Positions 17,110 through 25,393 of a DNA stretch of 64,000 nt are shown piece by piece (position 1 is the stretch's first letter; every line of letters starts with the position of its first letter). The stretch lies in the NCBI GenBank assembly GCA_029263395.1, contig JAJCXO010000004.1, positions 17,016 to 81,015 on the forward strand, given 5' to 3'. The notes under the pieces are model-generated. The model saw nothing but the letters and a program-made list of their open reading frames with translations, searched no databases and had not been told where the DNA came from. Source of the stretch: Acidobacteriota bacterium. Lineage in GTDB: Bacteria; Acidobacteriota; Thermoanaerobaculia; Multivoradales; J023. A program made the translations under genes and the position numbers.

Positions 17110-17961
17110 TCAGCGCTCGACGACCACTGCCGGCATAGTTTCAGCCGTCGGCGGCCACGCGATCACCATCCCACGTCCGATCCCTTGGGCAGCTTTCTCG
17201 CCGTAGAGGTGGTCCGCCAGGTACATCGCGACATCGAAGCTGCGGGCGCCACCTTGGGAGGTGAGGGCTTTGCCGTCGTGGACGAAGGAAACGCCGCGGC
17301 GCAGGTCGAGGTGTGGGAACTTCTCGGCGTAACGGTCTTGATCGCCAGGGAACGTGGTGGAGGCGACATCGTCGAGTAAGCCGGCATGGGCGAGCACAAA
17401 GGCGCCATCGCAGAGGGATACCAGGAAGCTCGCTTGCTCTCCAACCTCACGCACCCAGGTCATCATCGCTTCGTTGTCGAGATCGGTATCCATGCTGTGC
17501 TCGGCACTCGGCACCACCAGGATGTCGATGGCAGGGGCGTTGGTAAAGCTGTAGTCAGCGTGAATAGTGAGGCCTTCAAAGGTCTTGACCGGTGCTCCCA
17601 TCGGGGAGACAGTGAAAACCTCCATGCCGGGTTTGGTATGGAACTGCACATGTTGAAAGATGTCGAAGGGTGCAGTGAGCTCGGTGTTGTAGACGCCGTC
17701 GACAATCAGGAAGCCGATTGCCAAGGAGCGTTCCGCCAGACCGGGTGGGGGAGTCAGCCTGGGCCAGGGCGGGCCGGGATCTGGTGTCGCCTGAGCGACC
17801 GTTGTGTGGGCGGCCGTCTCAGCGGGGCTTCCGCTGGCTGCCCCGTCTGGATCGAGCGCCTCGTCCTTGCCGGAGCAGGCGGCTAGACCACACAATCCGC
17901 CACCGAGGAGTAGGCAGAAAAACAGGTTGCCGATACGAGCGTGGGGGAATCGATTCGCCAT
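17110..17961 (-). CDS. DJ-1/PfpI-family lipoprotein
   Basis: The 283-residue protein begins at ATG 17961 with a lipoprotein signal (lipobox LAAC, lipidated Cys29), a low-complexity linker to about 75, and then a DJ-1/PfpI domain. The nucleophile elbow VSLCDGAFVLAHAGLLD places the reactive Cys at 184, as in the GlxA-like and PfpI groups. Most relatives are cytosolic, so a lipidated, probably periplasmic form is unusual. The natural substrate is unknown; candidates are protein-repair, glyoxalase-like or amidase activities. It is divergent from the acyltransferase gene at 18054, with 92 bp between the starts. Confidence 0.85.
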   Translation of the reverse strand: MANRFPHARIGNLFFCLLLGGGLCGLAACSGKDEALDPDGAASGSPAETAAHTTVAQATPDPGPPWPRLTPPPGLAERSLAIGFLIVDGVYNTELTAPFDIFQHVQFHTKPGMEVFTVSPMGAPVKTFEGLTIHADYSFTNAPAIDILVVPSAEHSMDTDLDNEAMMTWVREVGEQASFLVSLCDGAFVLAHAGLLDDVASTTFPGDQDRYAEKFPHLDLRRGVSFVHDGKALTSQGGARSFDVAMYLADHLYGEKAAQGIGRGMVIAWPPTAETMPAVVVER

Positions 17962-18053
17962 GATAGAAGCCTCGGATGGATTGATTGGATCGGGGGTTGG
18001 CCACCGCATTCTATGCGCCGCCGCTGTTATGATCACGTTTTCTAGGTGACCCG

Positions 18054-19412
18054 ATGCCCGCAAGCACTCCAGAATCTGCCAATGCCTTCACAGCCGCTCA
18101 ACCGCGGCGTTGGATGATGCGTCCCCAGGACGGCATGTGGCTACAGGACACCGCCCAGAATTTGATGGTTGTCAACTCGGTGACCACCCTCGACCGGATT
18201 GATCTGGAGACACTTCAGCGCATCTGGGACGAGCGGATCATGCAACTCGAGGGCGGTCGGCGATTTCCCCGCTTCCGCTGGCGGGTGGCACAAGACAACC
18301 GGGGCGTGTTCTGGCAGGAGCACCTGGACTTTGATCTCACCCAACACGTAGTGAAGTCGCCGCAGGCTGATGCGATCGACAGCAAGGAGAAGCTCCAGGA
18401 CTATATCGGCGACCTCGCGTCCAAACCGTTAGCAAGGGAGTTACCGCTTTGGCGGTTGGAGCTGATTCCCGAGTTCGTGGAAGGCATCAGCGCGATTATC
18501 TTCCGTATTCACCACTGTATGGGCGACGGGATCGCCCTGATTCCATTGTTGTTTTCATTGATGGACCCCGACAACCCGGCGATTGAGGCATTTGCCAATC
18601 CGTCGGTCGAGGTCGGGGCGGGTAAGGGCGACCGCAGCAAACTGGCGGTGCACGCGATGGCGTCTCTGGCCGGTGGCCCCGTGCTGCTCGGCAAGGCGTT
18701 GGCGCTCCGGGACAACAGTTCGTTGCACGGCCCTGAATGCGGCGGTGTGAAGAAGGTAGCGTGGACCGAGCCGATCGATCTCAGCTTGATCAAGGAAGCC
18801 AAGGCCACGTTCGGCGCAACCGTCAACGATGTCCTCATGGCCTGCGTCACTGGCGCCTTTCAACGGTATGCCGTGACCCATGACGGCGCAGCCCTAGAGC
18901 GGCTGCGGGTCTCGATGCCAGTCAACGTGCGGTGGCCGACCGAACCCTTGACGATGGAAAATCGTTTCGCGACCGTACTATTGAAGCTACCAGCTCGCGA
19001 GTCGAATTTGCGGCATAGGGTGCTGGCGACCAAGGAGCGAATGGATCGTTTGAAACGCTCGGTGGAGCCGATTGTCATGTTCGGCGCCCAGAATCTTTTG
19101 CTCTACACCTTGCCGTCGAAAATCGGTCGCCGCCTGGTCGATTTTTTTGGCAACAAGACCACCTGTGTACTAACCAACGTCCCAGGGCCGCAATATCCTC
19201 TCCACGTTGAGGGGCGCCGGGTGCGTGCGATGGTGTTCTGGGTACCTCAACGTGGCAAAATTGGCATCGGTATTTCGGTGCTGAGTTTTGACGGCATGGT
19301 GCGCGTCGGGCTGATTGCGGATACCGCACTACTGCCGAATCCGTCGGCTTGGATCGCGGCTTTCGACGAAGAAATACAGGATCTGCGTCGGCATCTGGCG
19401 GAAAAAGCCTAG
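18054..19412 (+). CDS. Wax ester synthase/diacylglycerol acyltransferase (WS/DGAT)
   Basis: The 452-residue protein matches the bifunctional WS/DGAT family that esterifies fatty alcohols or diacylglycerol with acyl-CoA to make storage lipids. The catalytic motif HHCMGDG lies at 153-159, matching HHxxxDG. The conserved late motifs VNVRWP and NVPGPQYPLHVEGRRV are present. Its length fits the family's usual 450-480. The enzyme should associate with the inner face of the membrane and lipid bodies. It is transcribed alone and no lipid genes are adjacent. Substrate preference cannot be told from sequence. Confidence 0.92.
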   Translation: MPASTPESANAFTAAQPRRWMMRPQDGMWLQDTAQNLMVVNSVTTLDRIDLETLQRIWDERIMQLEGGRRFPRFRWRVAQDNRGVFWQEHLDFDLTQHVVKSPQADAIDSKEKLQDYIGDLASKPLARELPLWRLELIPEFVEGISAIIFRIHHCMGDGIALIPLLFSLMDPDNPAIEAFANPSVEVGAGKGDRSKLAVHAMASLAGGPVLLGKALALRDNSSLHGPECGGVKKVAWTEPIDLSLIKEAKATFGATVNDVLMACVTGAFQRYAVTHDGAALERLRVSMPVNVRWPTEPLTMENRFATVLLKLPARESNLRHRVLATKERMDRLKRSVEPIVMFGAQNLLLYTLPSKIGRRLVDFFGNKTTCVLTNVPGPQYPLHVEGRRVRAMVFWVPQRGKIGIGISVLSFDGMVRVGLIADTALLPNPSAWIAAFDEEIQDLRRHLAEKA

Positions 19413-19698
19413 GCCGCTGGTGGCCCAAAGCGGAGGATTCCCAGTACTTCTCCGCCGCCCAGTACTGCGGAGTCTCGCCTCGGCAGGGAATTATTCCCGC
19501 GTCTGAAACGCTCGAGTCTCCTAGATTAGGGTTTTTGGCTGTGGCATGAGACTTGCTAAATTTCTTAGCAGGGTGGGTTGTTGCGTCTCTCGGCAATGAC
19601 CTTGCATCGGCAACAGCTTCACCTCGGCCACGGGGGTGTGCTGGTCGACATCTATCTGCTCCGTCCACTGAATTTTCTCTGCGACAGCTCGAACACGT

Positions 19699-22134
19699 AT
19701 GAATACTAGTTTGCTCCAGGCCGGTCTCCTGGTGGGGGAATCGTTGTTTCTCGCTGCAGCGATCCTGCTGCTGTTCAAGTGGCGTGAACGCTTCGGCCTG
19801 CTGCCGCTGGCGGCGTTAGTGGGCTGCACGCAATACCTGCAGACGATTCTGGCATCAACTCTCTACGTTCGTTTCGGCGACGGTTATCTCATCACTCCTG
19901 GCTCATCGGTTCTGTTTCCGGCATCACTGATGGCGGTGTTGCTGCTCTACCATCAAGATGGCGTACCACGGGCACGCTCGTTGATCCTGGGCATCGTCCT
20001 TTCGAACATCACGTTGACCGCGTTTGCGTTGTTCACAACGGCCCAGATTCGATTGGGAAATGTGGTCAATCTGCTCGGTGTTCCGGAAGAGATCTTCCAC
20101 GTCAATCCTAGAATGTTCTTGGCCGGGACCGCGGTCTTGCTGCTCGACATGGTGGCGGTTGTTGTGGTCTTCGAGATTCTCAACGAACGCCTCAAGACCC
20201 TACCCAGTGTCGTCCGTCTGCCTTTGGGGCTGATCCTTGTGCTGGCGTTCGACTCGCTGATGTTCTCGCTCTTGGCGTTTAGCGGCCATCCAGCCTTGGC
20301 GGGCGTACTCACCAGCCAATTGGTTTCAAAGTCAGTGGCCGGGGTGGTTTATGGGTTGGCTTTATTCGCTTTTGTTCATCGCCAGAATCCGACCGTGCAG
20401 GAACTCGGAGCCGGGGCCGGCAGCGGTACCTGGGCGATCCTCACCTACCGTGAGCGGTTCGAGCTTCTGCAGCGACAGAAGCGAGCCCAGGAGGAAGCGT
20501 TTGTCGAAGAGCGCAGTCGCAATCTCCAGGCCTTGGATGTTGCGGAATCTCGTTTCCAGGCGCTCTTCCGGTCGATCAGTGACAGCTTGATAGTGATCGA
20601 TGCCAGCACCGGCAAGATCATCGAGGTCAATCCAGCTCTGGTACAGCTCAGCGGCTTCGAGGCCGCAGCCCTGATCGGTAAGTCGTTGGCAGAAGTTGAA
20701 CTGCTGGAGGCCGACGCGGTTGGTGGAATCGATCCACAAATGTCCGCTGAATGGGAATCCAAGTTGCGCCGTCACGATGAGCGATTGCTCGATATCGAGG
20801 TTCGACTGGTACGTTTTGTGACCGGGTCCGATCCAATTGTGGCCTTGGTGATTCGAGACATCACGCAGCGCAAGGCCGCCGAGCTGGCATTGCGGAGATC
20901 TCGCGACGGCTTACAGCAGCGGGTTGTCGAACGCACCGAGGAGTTACGCGAAAGTGAAGCGCGTTATCGTGACCTGTTCGAGAACAGTCACGACCTGATT
21001 CAAGCCGTGGATGGGGCTGGGCGGTTCCTATTCGTCAACGATTCGTGGAAACGTACGCTGGGGTACTCCGATGATGAGACGGCAACCCTTCGGTTGATGG
21101 ACGTTGTGGCTCCAGGCAGTCGGGAGAGCTTCAGACAGTTCATCCAGCGCCTGATTGGCGGCGAAGAACGCGGCTTGGTCGAAACCGAGTTCATCGCCAA
21201 GGACAACAGCACAATTCTGGTGGAAGGTAACGTCGAATGTGCGCACGGCACCGACGACTCCAGTGTCATCCGCGGCATCTTTCGCGACGTCACCGAGCGC
21301 AAAGCGGTTGAGCTACTGAAGGATCGGTTTGTCCAGACCGTTAGTCACGAGCTGCGAACTCCATTGGCTTCGATCGTCGGATCCCTCGACTTGGTGGCGA
21401 GCGGAAAAATGGGGCAGTTACCCCCGGCGGTAGCGCGCTTCATTGCGGTCGCGTCGAGGAATTCCCAGCGGCTGTCTTGGCTGATCAACGAGATTCTCGA
21501 GTTCCAAAAGGTTGAAGCCGGACGGCTGGAGCTCGAAATCGAGAGTTGTGAGCTGGACGCGGTGATCGCCCAAGCGATCGAAGACAATCAAGCGTATGCC
21601 GATCGCTACAACGTACATCTGGTGCGATCCGCGGGTGGTGAGACGGGCCGGGTAGCGGCCGATCGCGGCTGGCTGCTGCAAGTCATGACCAATCTGTTGT
21701 CTAACGCCGTGAAGCATTCACCGACAGAGGCGGAGGTTGCGATTTCGGTCGCGGTCCACGAGGAGACGGCCAGAGTCTCGGTGACCGATTGTGGCCGTGG
21801 TATCCCCGAAACCTTCAGGGATCAGGTGTTTCAGCCGTTCTCGCAAGCCGAACCCGGCAACAAGACCGAGGAAGGCAGTTCCGGCCTCGGCCTGAGTATT
21901 GCGAAGATGCTGATCGAAAGCATGCAGGGTGAGCTCGGCTTTGTGTGTCGGGAGGGGCAGGGCACAACGTTCTACTTTGATCTGCCGCGTTGGTTGGACC
22001 CCGAGTCGAATCGACCGACAACCAAACCGTCTGTTGACGGCCCTGTCACCAACAGACCTGTCAGCGACAGACCTGTCAGCAACAGACCTGTCACCAACCG
22101 GCCGCAGGCGCAACTTCGAGGAGTCGTTGGATGA
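19699..22134 (+). CDS. Membrane sensor histidine kinase with two PAS domains
   Basis: The 811-residue protein has an N-terminal hydrophobic domain of about seven membrane segments (1-215), PAS domains at about 280-395 and 415-535, and a HisKA domain with the phospho-acceptor His550 in VSHELRTP. An HATPase domain follows, with an N-box (LLSNAVKHS) and G-boxes (DCGRGIPE, SSGLGLSI). It ends in a repetitive tail built of NRPV-like pentapeptides. Its stop overlaps the start of the receiver-kinase gene (ATGA), so the two are translationally coupled and probably form a pathway. The 286-bp upstream gap (19413-19698) showed no clear motif. The ligand is unknown. Confidence 0.9.
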   Translation: MNTSLLQAGLLVGESLFLAAAILLLFKWRERFGLLPLAALVGCTQYLQTILASTLYVRFGDGYLITPGSSVLFPASLMAVLLLYHQDGVPRARSLILGIVLSNITLTAFALFTTAQIRLGNVVNLLGVPEEIFHVNPRMFLAGTAVLLLDMVAVVVVFEILNERLKTLPSVVRLPLGLILVLAFDSLMFSLLAFSGHPALAGVLTSQLVSKSVAGVVYGLALFAFVHRQNPTVQELGAGAGSGTWAILTYRERFELLQRQKRAQEEAFVEERSRNLQALDVAESRFQALFRSISDSLIVIDASTGKIIEVNPALVQLSGFEAAALIGKSLAEVELLEADAVGGIDPQMSAEWESKLRRHDERLLDIEVRLVRFVTGSDPIVALVIRDITQRKAAELALRRSRDGLQQRVVERTEELRESEARYRDLFENSHDLIQAVDGAGRFLFVNDSWKRTLGYSDDETATLRLMDVVAPGSRESFRQFIQRLIGGEERGLVETEFIAKDNSTILVEGNVECAHGTDDSSVIRGIFRDVTERKAVELLKDRFVQTVSHELRTPLASIVGSLDLVASGKMGQLPPAVARFIAVASRNSQRLSWLINEILEFQKVEAGRLELEIESCELDAVIAQAIEDNQAYADRYNVHLVRSAGGETGRVAADRGWLLQVMTNLLSNAVKHSPTEAEVAISVAVHEETARVSVTDCGRGIPETFRDQVFQPFSQAEPGNKTEEGSSGLGLSIAKMLIESMQGELGFVCREGQGTTFYFDLPRWLDPESNRPTTKPSVDGPVTNRPVSDRPVSNRPVTNRPQAQLRGVVG
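22042..22101 (+). repeat. Four 15-bp tandem repeats in the kinase C-terminus
   Basis: Four copies of a 15-bp unit beginning CCTGTCA start at 22042, 22057, 22072 and 22087. They encode a repeated NRPV/DRPV pentapeptide after the ATPase domain. The unit carries CTGTC and GACAG-type half sites, so each copy can form a small hairpin. Confidence 0.85.
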
Positions 22135-23480
22135 GTCGCGTTTTGGTAATCGACGACGAGCCTGACATTCTGGCGATCGTAGAGGCGGTGCTTGCCGTCC
22201 ATGGACACGAGCCGTGTATCACCACCGATCCTGGCTTGGCGGTGTCTCTGGCGATCGAGCACGCAGTGGATGCAGTGGTATTGGACGTCAATATGCCGAA
22301 GCACTCGGGTTTCGAAACCTTGGATGCGCTGCGGGCAGATCCGCTCACTGCCGATCTGCCGATCCTCTTTCTGTCGGCGCAAGGGAATAGCGAACACAAG
22401 ATCCGTGGGTTGCGCCACGGCGCCGATGACTATCTCGCGAAGCCTTTTGTTGGCGATGAGCTGCTGCTGCGTGTTGAGCGTTTGTGCCAGCGGACGCGGC
22501 GTGGAGAGTCGGTGATCGGCTTTCAGCAAGAGCGTTTGGAGCACGCGCTCTACACCGGAGACTTCGAGTCGAAGCAAGTCCATTTTGGTCGCTACCGGGC
22601 GCTCGAAGTCATCGGGCGTGGGGGTATGGGAATAGTCTTGCGTGCCTGGGATCCCACCCTACAGCGGCCGGTTGCCCTCAAGACGGTTGGCCTGGACAGA
22701 TTTGGTGTCGGTCCAGAGTCCGGCCTCGAATTTGTGTCTCAGCTCATCCGAGAAGGGGCAGCGTTGGCGCGGTTCAACCATCCCAACATCGTTGGGGTTT
22801 ACGATGCCGGCGTCGACAGTCAGGTCGGTTTTGTGGTGATGGAATTGGTTGAAGGAGTCAGCTTGATGGACTTGGTCCGTGATCGACAACTCGAAGCCGA
22901 CCAGGTGGTCCATCTTGGGCTTGCGATCGCGAGGGCGTTGGCTACAGCACACGAAAACGGCATCACTCACCGTGACGTTAAACCAGGGAATGTGTTGCTG
23001 AGTTATCAAGGGGCCATCAAAGTCACGGACTTTGGTCTGGCCGAGACTGTCGAGTCGCTAGCACAGGATTTTCAGTTGTTTGGCACGCCAGGTTTTGTGC
23101 CGCCCGAATGCCTTCTTGGGGAGCGCCACGAACCGCCAGGGGATGTGTTTGGCCTCGGCGCGGTGCTCTATCGCTGTGCAACCGGCAAACCGGCCTTCGT
23201 TGGTGGGGCACTTCCCGAGCTGTTGGCCAGCAACTTGGCTGCGCAGCCCGTGCCACCGAAGGAGATTCGTCCCAATTTGCCGACCGAGCTCAGTGACTTG
23301 ATTGTCTCGATGATGGACGCTAACCCTACTGCTCGACCGTCCGCCGTCGAGGTCGAGCAGGCTCTATCGCAGCCGGCTGCAACAGCCCTGGAATGGGATC
23401 CGACCGTACTTAGAGAATGCCGGCCTGCCGAGGATTCGGGGCAGGCCTACTCGGCAAAGTTGATCGACACCAGACAGTGA
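22131..23480 (+). CDS. Response regulator receiver fused to Ser/Thr protein kinase
   Basis: The 449-residue protein joins a CheY-like receiver (residues 1-120: acidic pair D9/E10 region, phospho-acceptor Asp52 in VVLDVNMP, Lys104) to a Hanks-type kinase domain (about 148-420). The kinase has the glycine loop GRGGMG, Lys184 in VALK, His280-Arg281-Asp282 in HRDVKPGN and Asp300 in DFG, so it should be active. It has no membrane segment. Coupling to the upstream histidine kinase suggests that phosphorylation of the receiver gates Ser/Thr kinase activity, linking His-Asp and Ser/Thr phosphorylation. The targets are unknown. Confidence 0.92.
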   Translation: MSRVLVIDDEPDILAIVEAVLAVHGHEPCITTDPGLAVSLAIEHAVDAVVLDVNMPKHSGFETLDALRADPLTADLPILFLSAQGNSEHKIRGLRHGADDYLAKPFVGDELLLRVERLCQRTRRGESVIGFQQERLEHALYTGDFESKQVHFGRYRALEVIGRGGMGIVLRAWDPTLQRPVALKTVGLDRFGVGPESGLEFVSQLIREGAALARFNHPNIVGVYDAGVDSQVGFVVMELVEGVSLMDLVRDRQLEADQVVHLGLAIARALATAHENGITHRDVKPGNVLLSYQGAIKVTDFGLAETVESLAQDFQLFGTPGFVPPECLLGERHEPPGDVFGLGAVLYRCATGKPAFVGGALPELLASNLAAQPVPPKEIRPNLPTELSDLIVSMMDANPTARPSAVEVEQALSQPAATALEWDPTVLRECRPAEDSGQAYSAKLIDTRQ

Positions 23481-24115
23481 CTCTGGTGGTCCTTCTAAGG
23501 AAACTCCAGAAGCTAGAGGTCGCGCTCACCTCACTCTAGGTAGTTCCTGACCGCTGGTAGCGTCACGATATAGCTGATCGGGCTGAGGTTGAAACCCTCT
23601 CTCAGTTGATCGCACTGCCCGGCGTCGCCGTTACTCTTGGGCCGCGCTCCTGCTAGTATGGCGCCTGGGTGCCGTGGCCTCACCTCGCTCCACACGTGGC
23701 AGCCGGCTGTCAGCGCAAGATGGGCTCTATCCACCCGACGCTCAGTGGCCGTCCTCGGCTACAAAAATCTCTCCGGTCGACCGGGCGTCGATTGGTTGGC
23801 GACAGCCTTGGGAGGGCTCTTGACCATCGAACTTTCTATCAAAGCGCGTTTGCGCAGGGTGCCCAGCGAGATTGGGGCCGATAGCGCAGGCTCCGTTCGC
23901 ACGACGCTCTCCTAATAAGTTAGGTAGCAGGCCTACCATGCTGCGCCCGGTGCTCTGAATGCAGAAACACGGTTCGTTTCTCGGACCGCTTATGAGAACG
24001 GAAGGGATTAGAAGATTTCGCAGCAAGCTACGTAGGAGCTTCGCAGGAACGAACAGAACGTCTTGTCGGTGTCGCCAGGGAAAACACCACGAAGATCGAT
24101 CGAGCGAGGAAAAAT
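23481..24115. other. Gene-poor gap with a decayed kinase fragment
   Basis: This 635-bp gap has no intact gene. The only recognisable content is a forward-strand remnant at about 23733-23915 (listed separately). A reverse-strand ORF at 23531-23734 has no recognisable domain. The last bases carry the GAGG ribosome site of the HxlR regulator. Confidence 0.5.
23733..23915 (+). pseudogene. Remnant of a FlgO-like domain from a Ser/Thr kinase-type protein
   Basis: The translation includes SVAVLGYKNLSGRPGVDWLA followed by a TALGGLLTIEL-type helix and LRRVPSE. This closely resembles the FlgO-like segment that follows kinase or cyclase domains in many acidobacterial proteins (pattern VAVLGFKNLSGRP..WLSTALSEML). 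Only about 60 codons remain before a TAA. No start, kinase domain or downstream domain is present, so I read it as the relic of a larger gene. Confidence 0.5.
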
Positions 24116-24508
24116 ATGATGGCCGAGAACACAAACAAGATCTACTTTTGTCCAGTGGAAGTCGCCCTCGATTTGATCGGTGGCAAATGGAAGCCTTTCC
24201 TGCTTACTCTGATTCATGAAAACAGTCTCGAACTTGATGAGATTTGCCGCCGCATGCCGTTCGCCACCGGCGAGAATCTCGCCAGACGACTCCGGGAGCT
24301 CGAGCGCGATGGACTCGTCGAGCGTCAAGATCCGGCTGAGTCCCCTAGGTACTCGTTGACTCTTTCCGGCCGCCGCTTGATGCCGGCCCTCGGTCAACTG
24401 CGGTTGATCGGGCGTATCTTCGCTGGTCATTCCGGCATCCGGATCGACGACGCTCTCGAACTCTTCCAACCACCCGCTAATCCTTCATCAAGCGAAGCGG
24501 GCCACTGA
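24116..24508 (+). CDS. HxlR-family transcriptional regulator
   Basis: This 130-residue protein is a winged-helix DNA-binding regulator of the HxlR type. The family signature CPVEVALDLIGGKWKPFLL lies at about 12-30, followed by the helix-turn-helix and recognition helix (ENLARRLRELERDGLVER) and the wing (SPRYSLTLSGR). Two ATGs occur in tandem; the first follows a GAGG site. HxlR proteins often sense electrophiles, oxidants or quinones and repress an adjacent gene. Here the neighbours are decayed, so the target is unclear. Its 3' end overlaps the end of the TPR pseudogene on the other strand. Confidence 0.88.
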   Translation: MMAENTNKIYFCPVEVALDLIGGKWKPFLLTLIHENSLELDEICRRMPFATGENLARRLRELERDGLVERQDPAESPRYSLTLSGRRLMPALGQLRLIGRIFAGHSGIRIDDALELFQPPANPSSSEAGH

Positions 24509-24943
24509 GGCGTCTAGCCCTCTTCCACTGCTTCATCGATGGTTCCGCCAGCCCGGTGATTGCCGCCCCTTTGGGGCTCGAGACACCAAACGCCGCCAAG
24601 CCTAGTTGGTAATGCGCGTTGATACGTTGGTCGTCAGTTGCCGCGAGATCAACTGCTCGCTGTGCGTGTTGGAGGGTTTCGTCGAGCCTTCCGAGGCGAT
24701 TGTTAGCAACAGCGAGGCCGAAGTGAGGGTCGAACCGGCCTGCGTCGGAGCTGGCAATCACCCCTCGAACACCTTGGCCGCTGCCGCATAGTCTTGCCTC
24801 CCAAGCAGCTCGAAACCTTCGTCGAGAGCAGCCGCGCTAGGGTCTTGTGCCAGCGCCATCGACGACATCTCGAGGGTCATCAGAATGATGCCTGCCGCGA
24901 CCAGCGAGCCGCGGCCTAGATACGTCCAGATTGAGTCCAACAT
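24477..24943 (-). pseudogene. Frameshifted TPR-repeat secreted protein
   Basis: The reading from ATG 24943 gives a hydrophobic N-terminus and a TPR start (GFELLGRQDYAAAAKVFEG), then stops at 24758-24760. The next frame resumes at once with VIASSDAGRFDPHFGLA and a good TPR helix pair (LGRLDETLQHAQRAVDL). One extra G in the GGGG run near 24761 would join them into one ORF. The C-terminal 30 residues look non-native and overlap the HxlR gene, so the 3' end is probably lost too. I judge it a frameshifted, truncated pseudogene. A sequencing error at the G-run is possible. Confidence 0.65.
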
Positions 24944-25393
24944 TCAATCATTATTGTCTCGGACGACCGATTCGACAAGCTGGAAGGAGTGTCTTTCTAT
25001 GACGAGGCCTGGGCTGGATGTCATGTAGCTCGGTTGGGGGGGCGACGCCACATAGCTCAGAGTTCTACCCATAGGGCGTAGTAATGGTCCTTGAGACATT
25101 CTTTACTTGATGAACGATAAACATGGTGCTAATGTAATTGAGCAATAACACTTGTCGCGCGCCTGAGCACTCTGTCTCTGCTCGAGACTCTGCCTCATTT
25201 GAGAGCCTTCTCTTACGAGACCCTGTCTCTCGCTTGAACGGGATGATTTGAGCTTGCCTTGAAGGCTCCCAACGTTGTTTGGCCTGCAGGTCAATGATGC
25301 GTTAGCTCCAGCTTGGTTAGCTCTCGCTCTGAGAGGCACCGCTGTTATGCCGTCGCGACCATCCGCCAAACCAACCGATAGGAGTTCTTCACG
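24944..25393. other. Intergenic region upstream of a secreted protein
   Basis: This 450-bp stretch has no gene I can support. Two inverted GTCTC/GAGAC motifs lie at 25174-25188 and 25217-25229, and an AGGAG ribosome site lies just before ATG 25394. I could not define a promoter. Confidence 0.4.

Noticed and set aside
16589..17379. Overlapping ORFs on both strands across the 42-bp repeats
   Set aside because: They arise because 42 is a multiple of three; no ribosome sites or domains.
25174..25229. GTCTC/GAGAC inverted repeats as operators
   Set aside because: Five-base arms are expected by chance and no regulator is linked to them.
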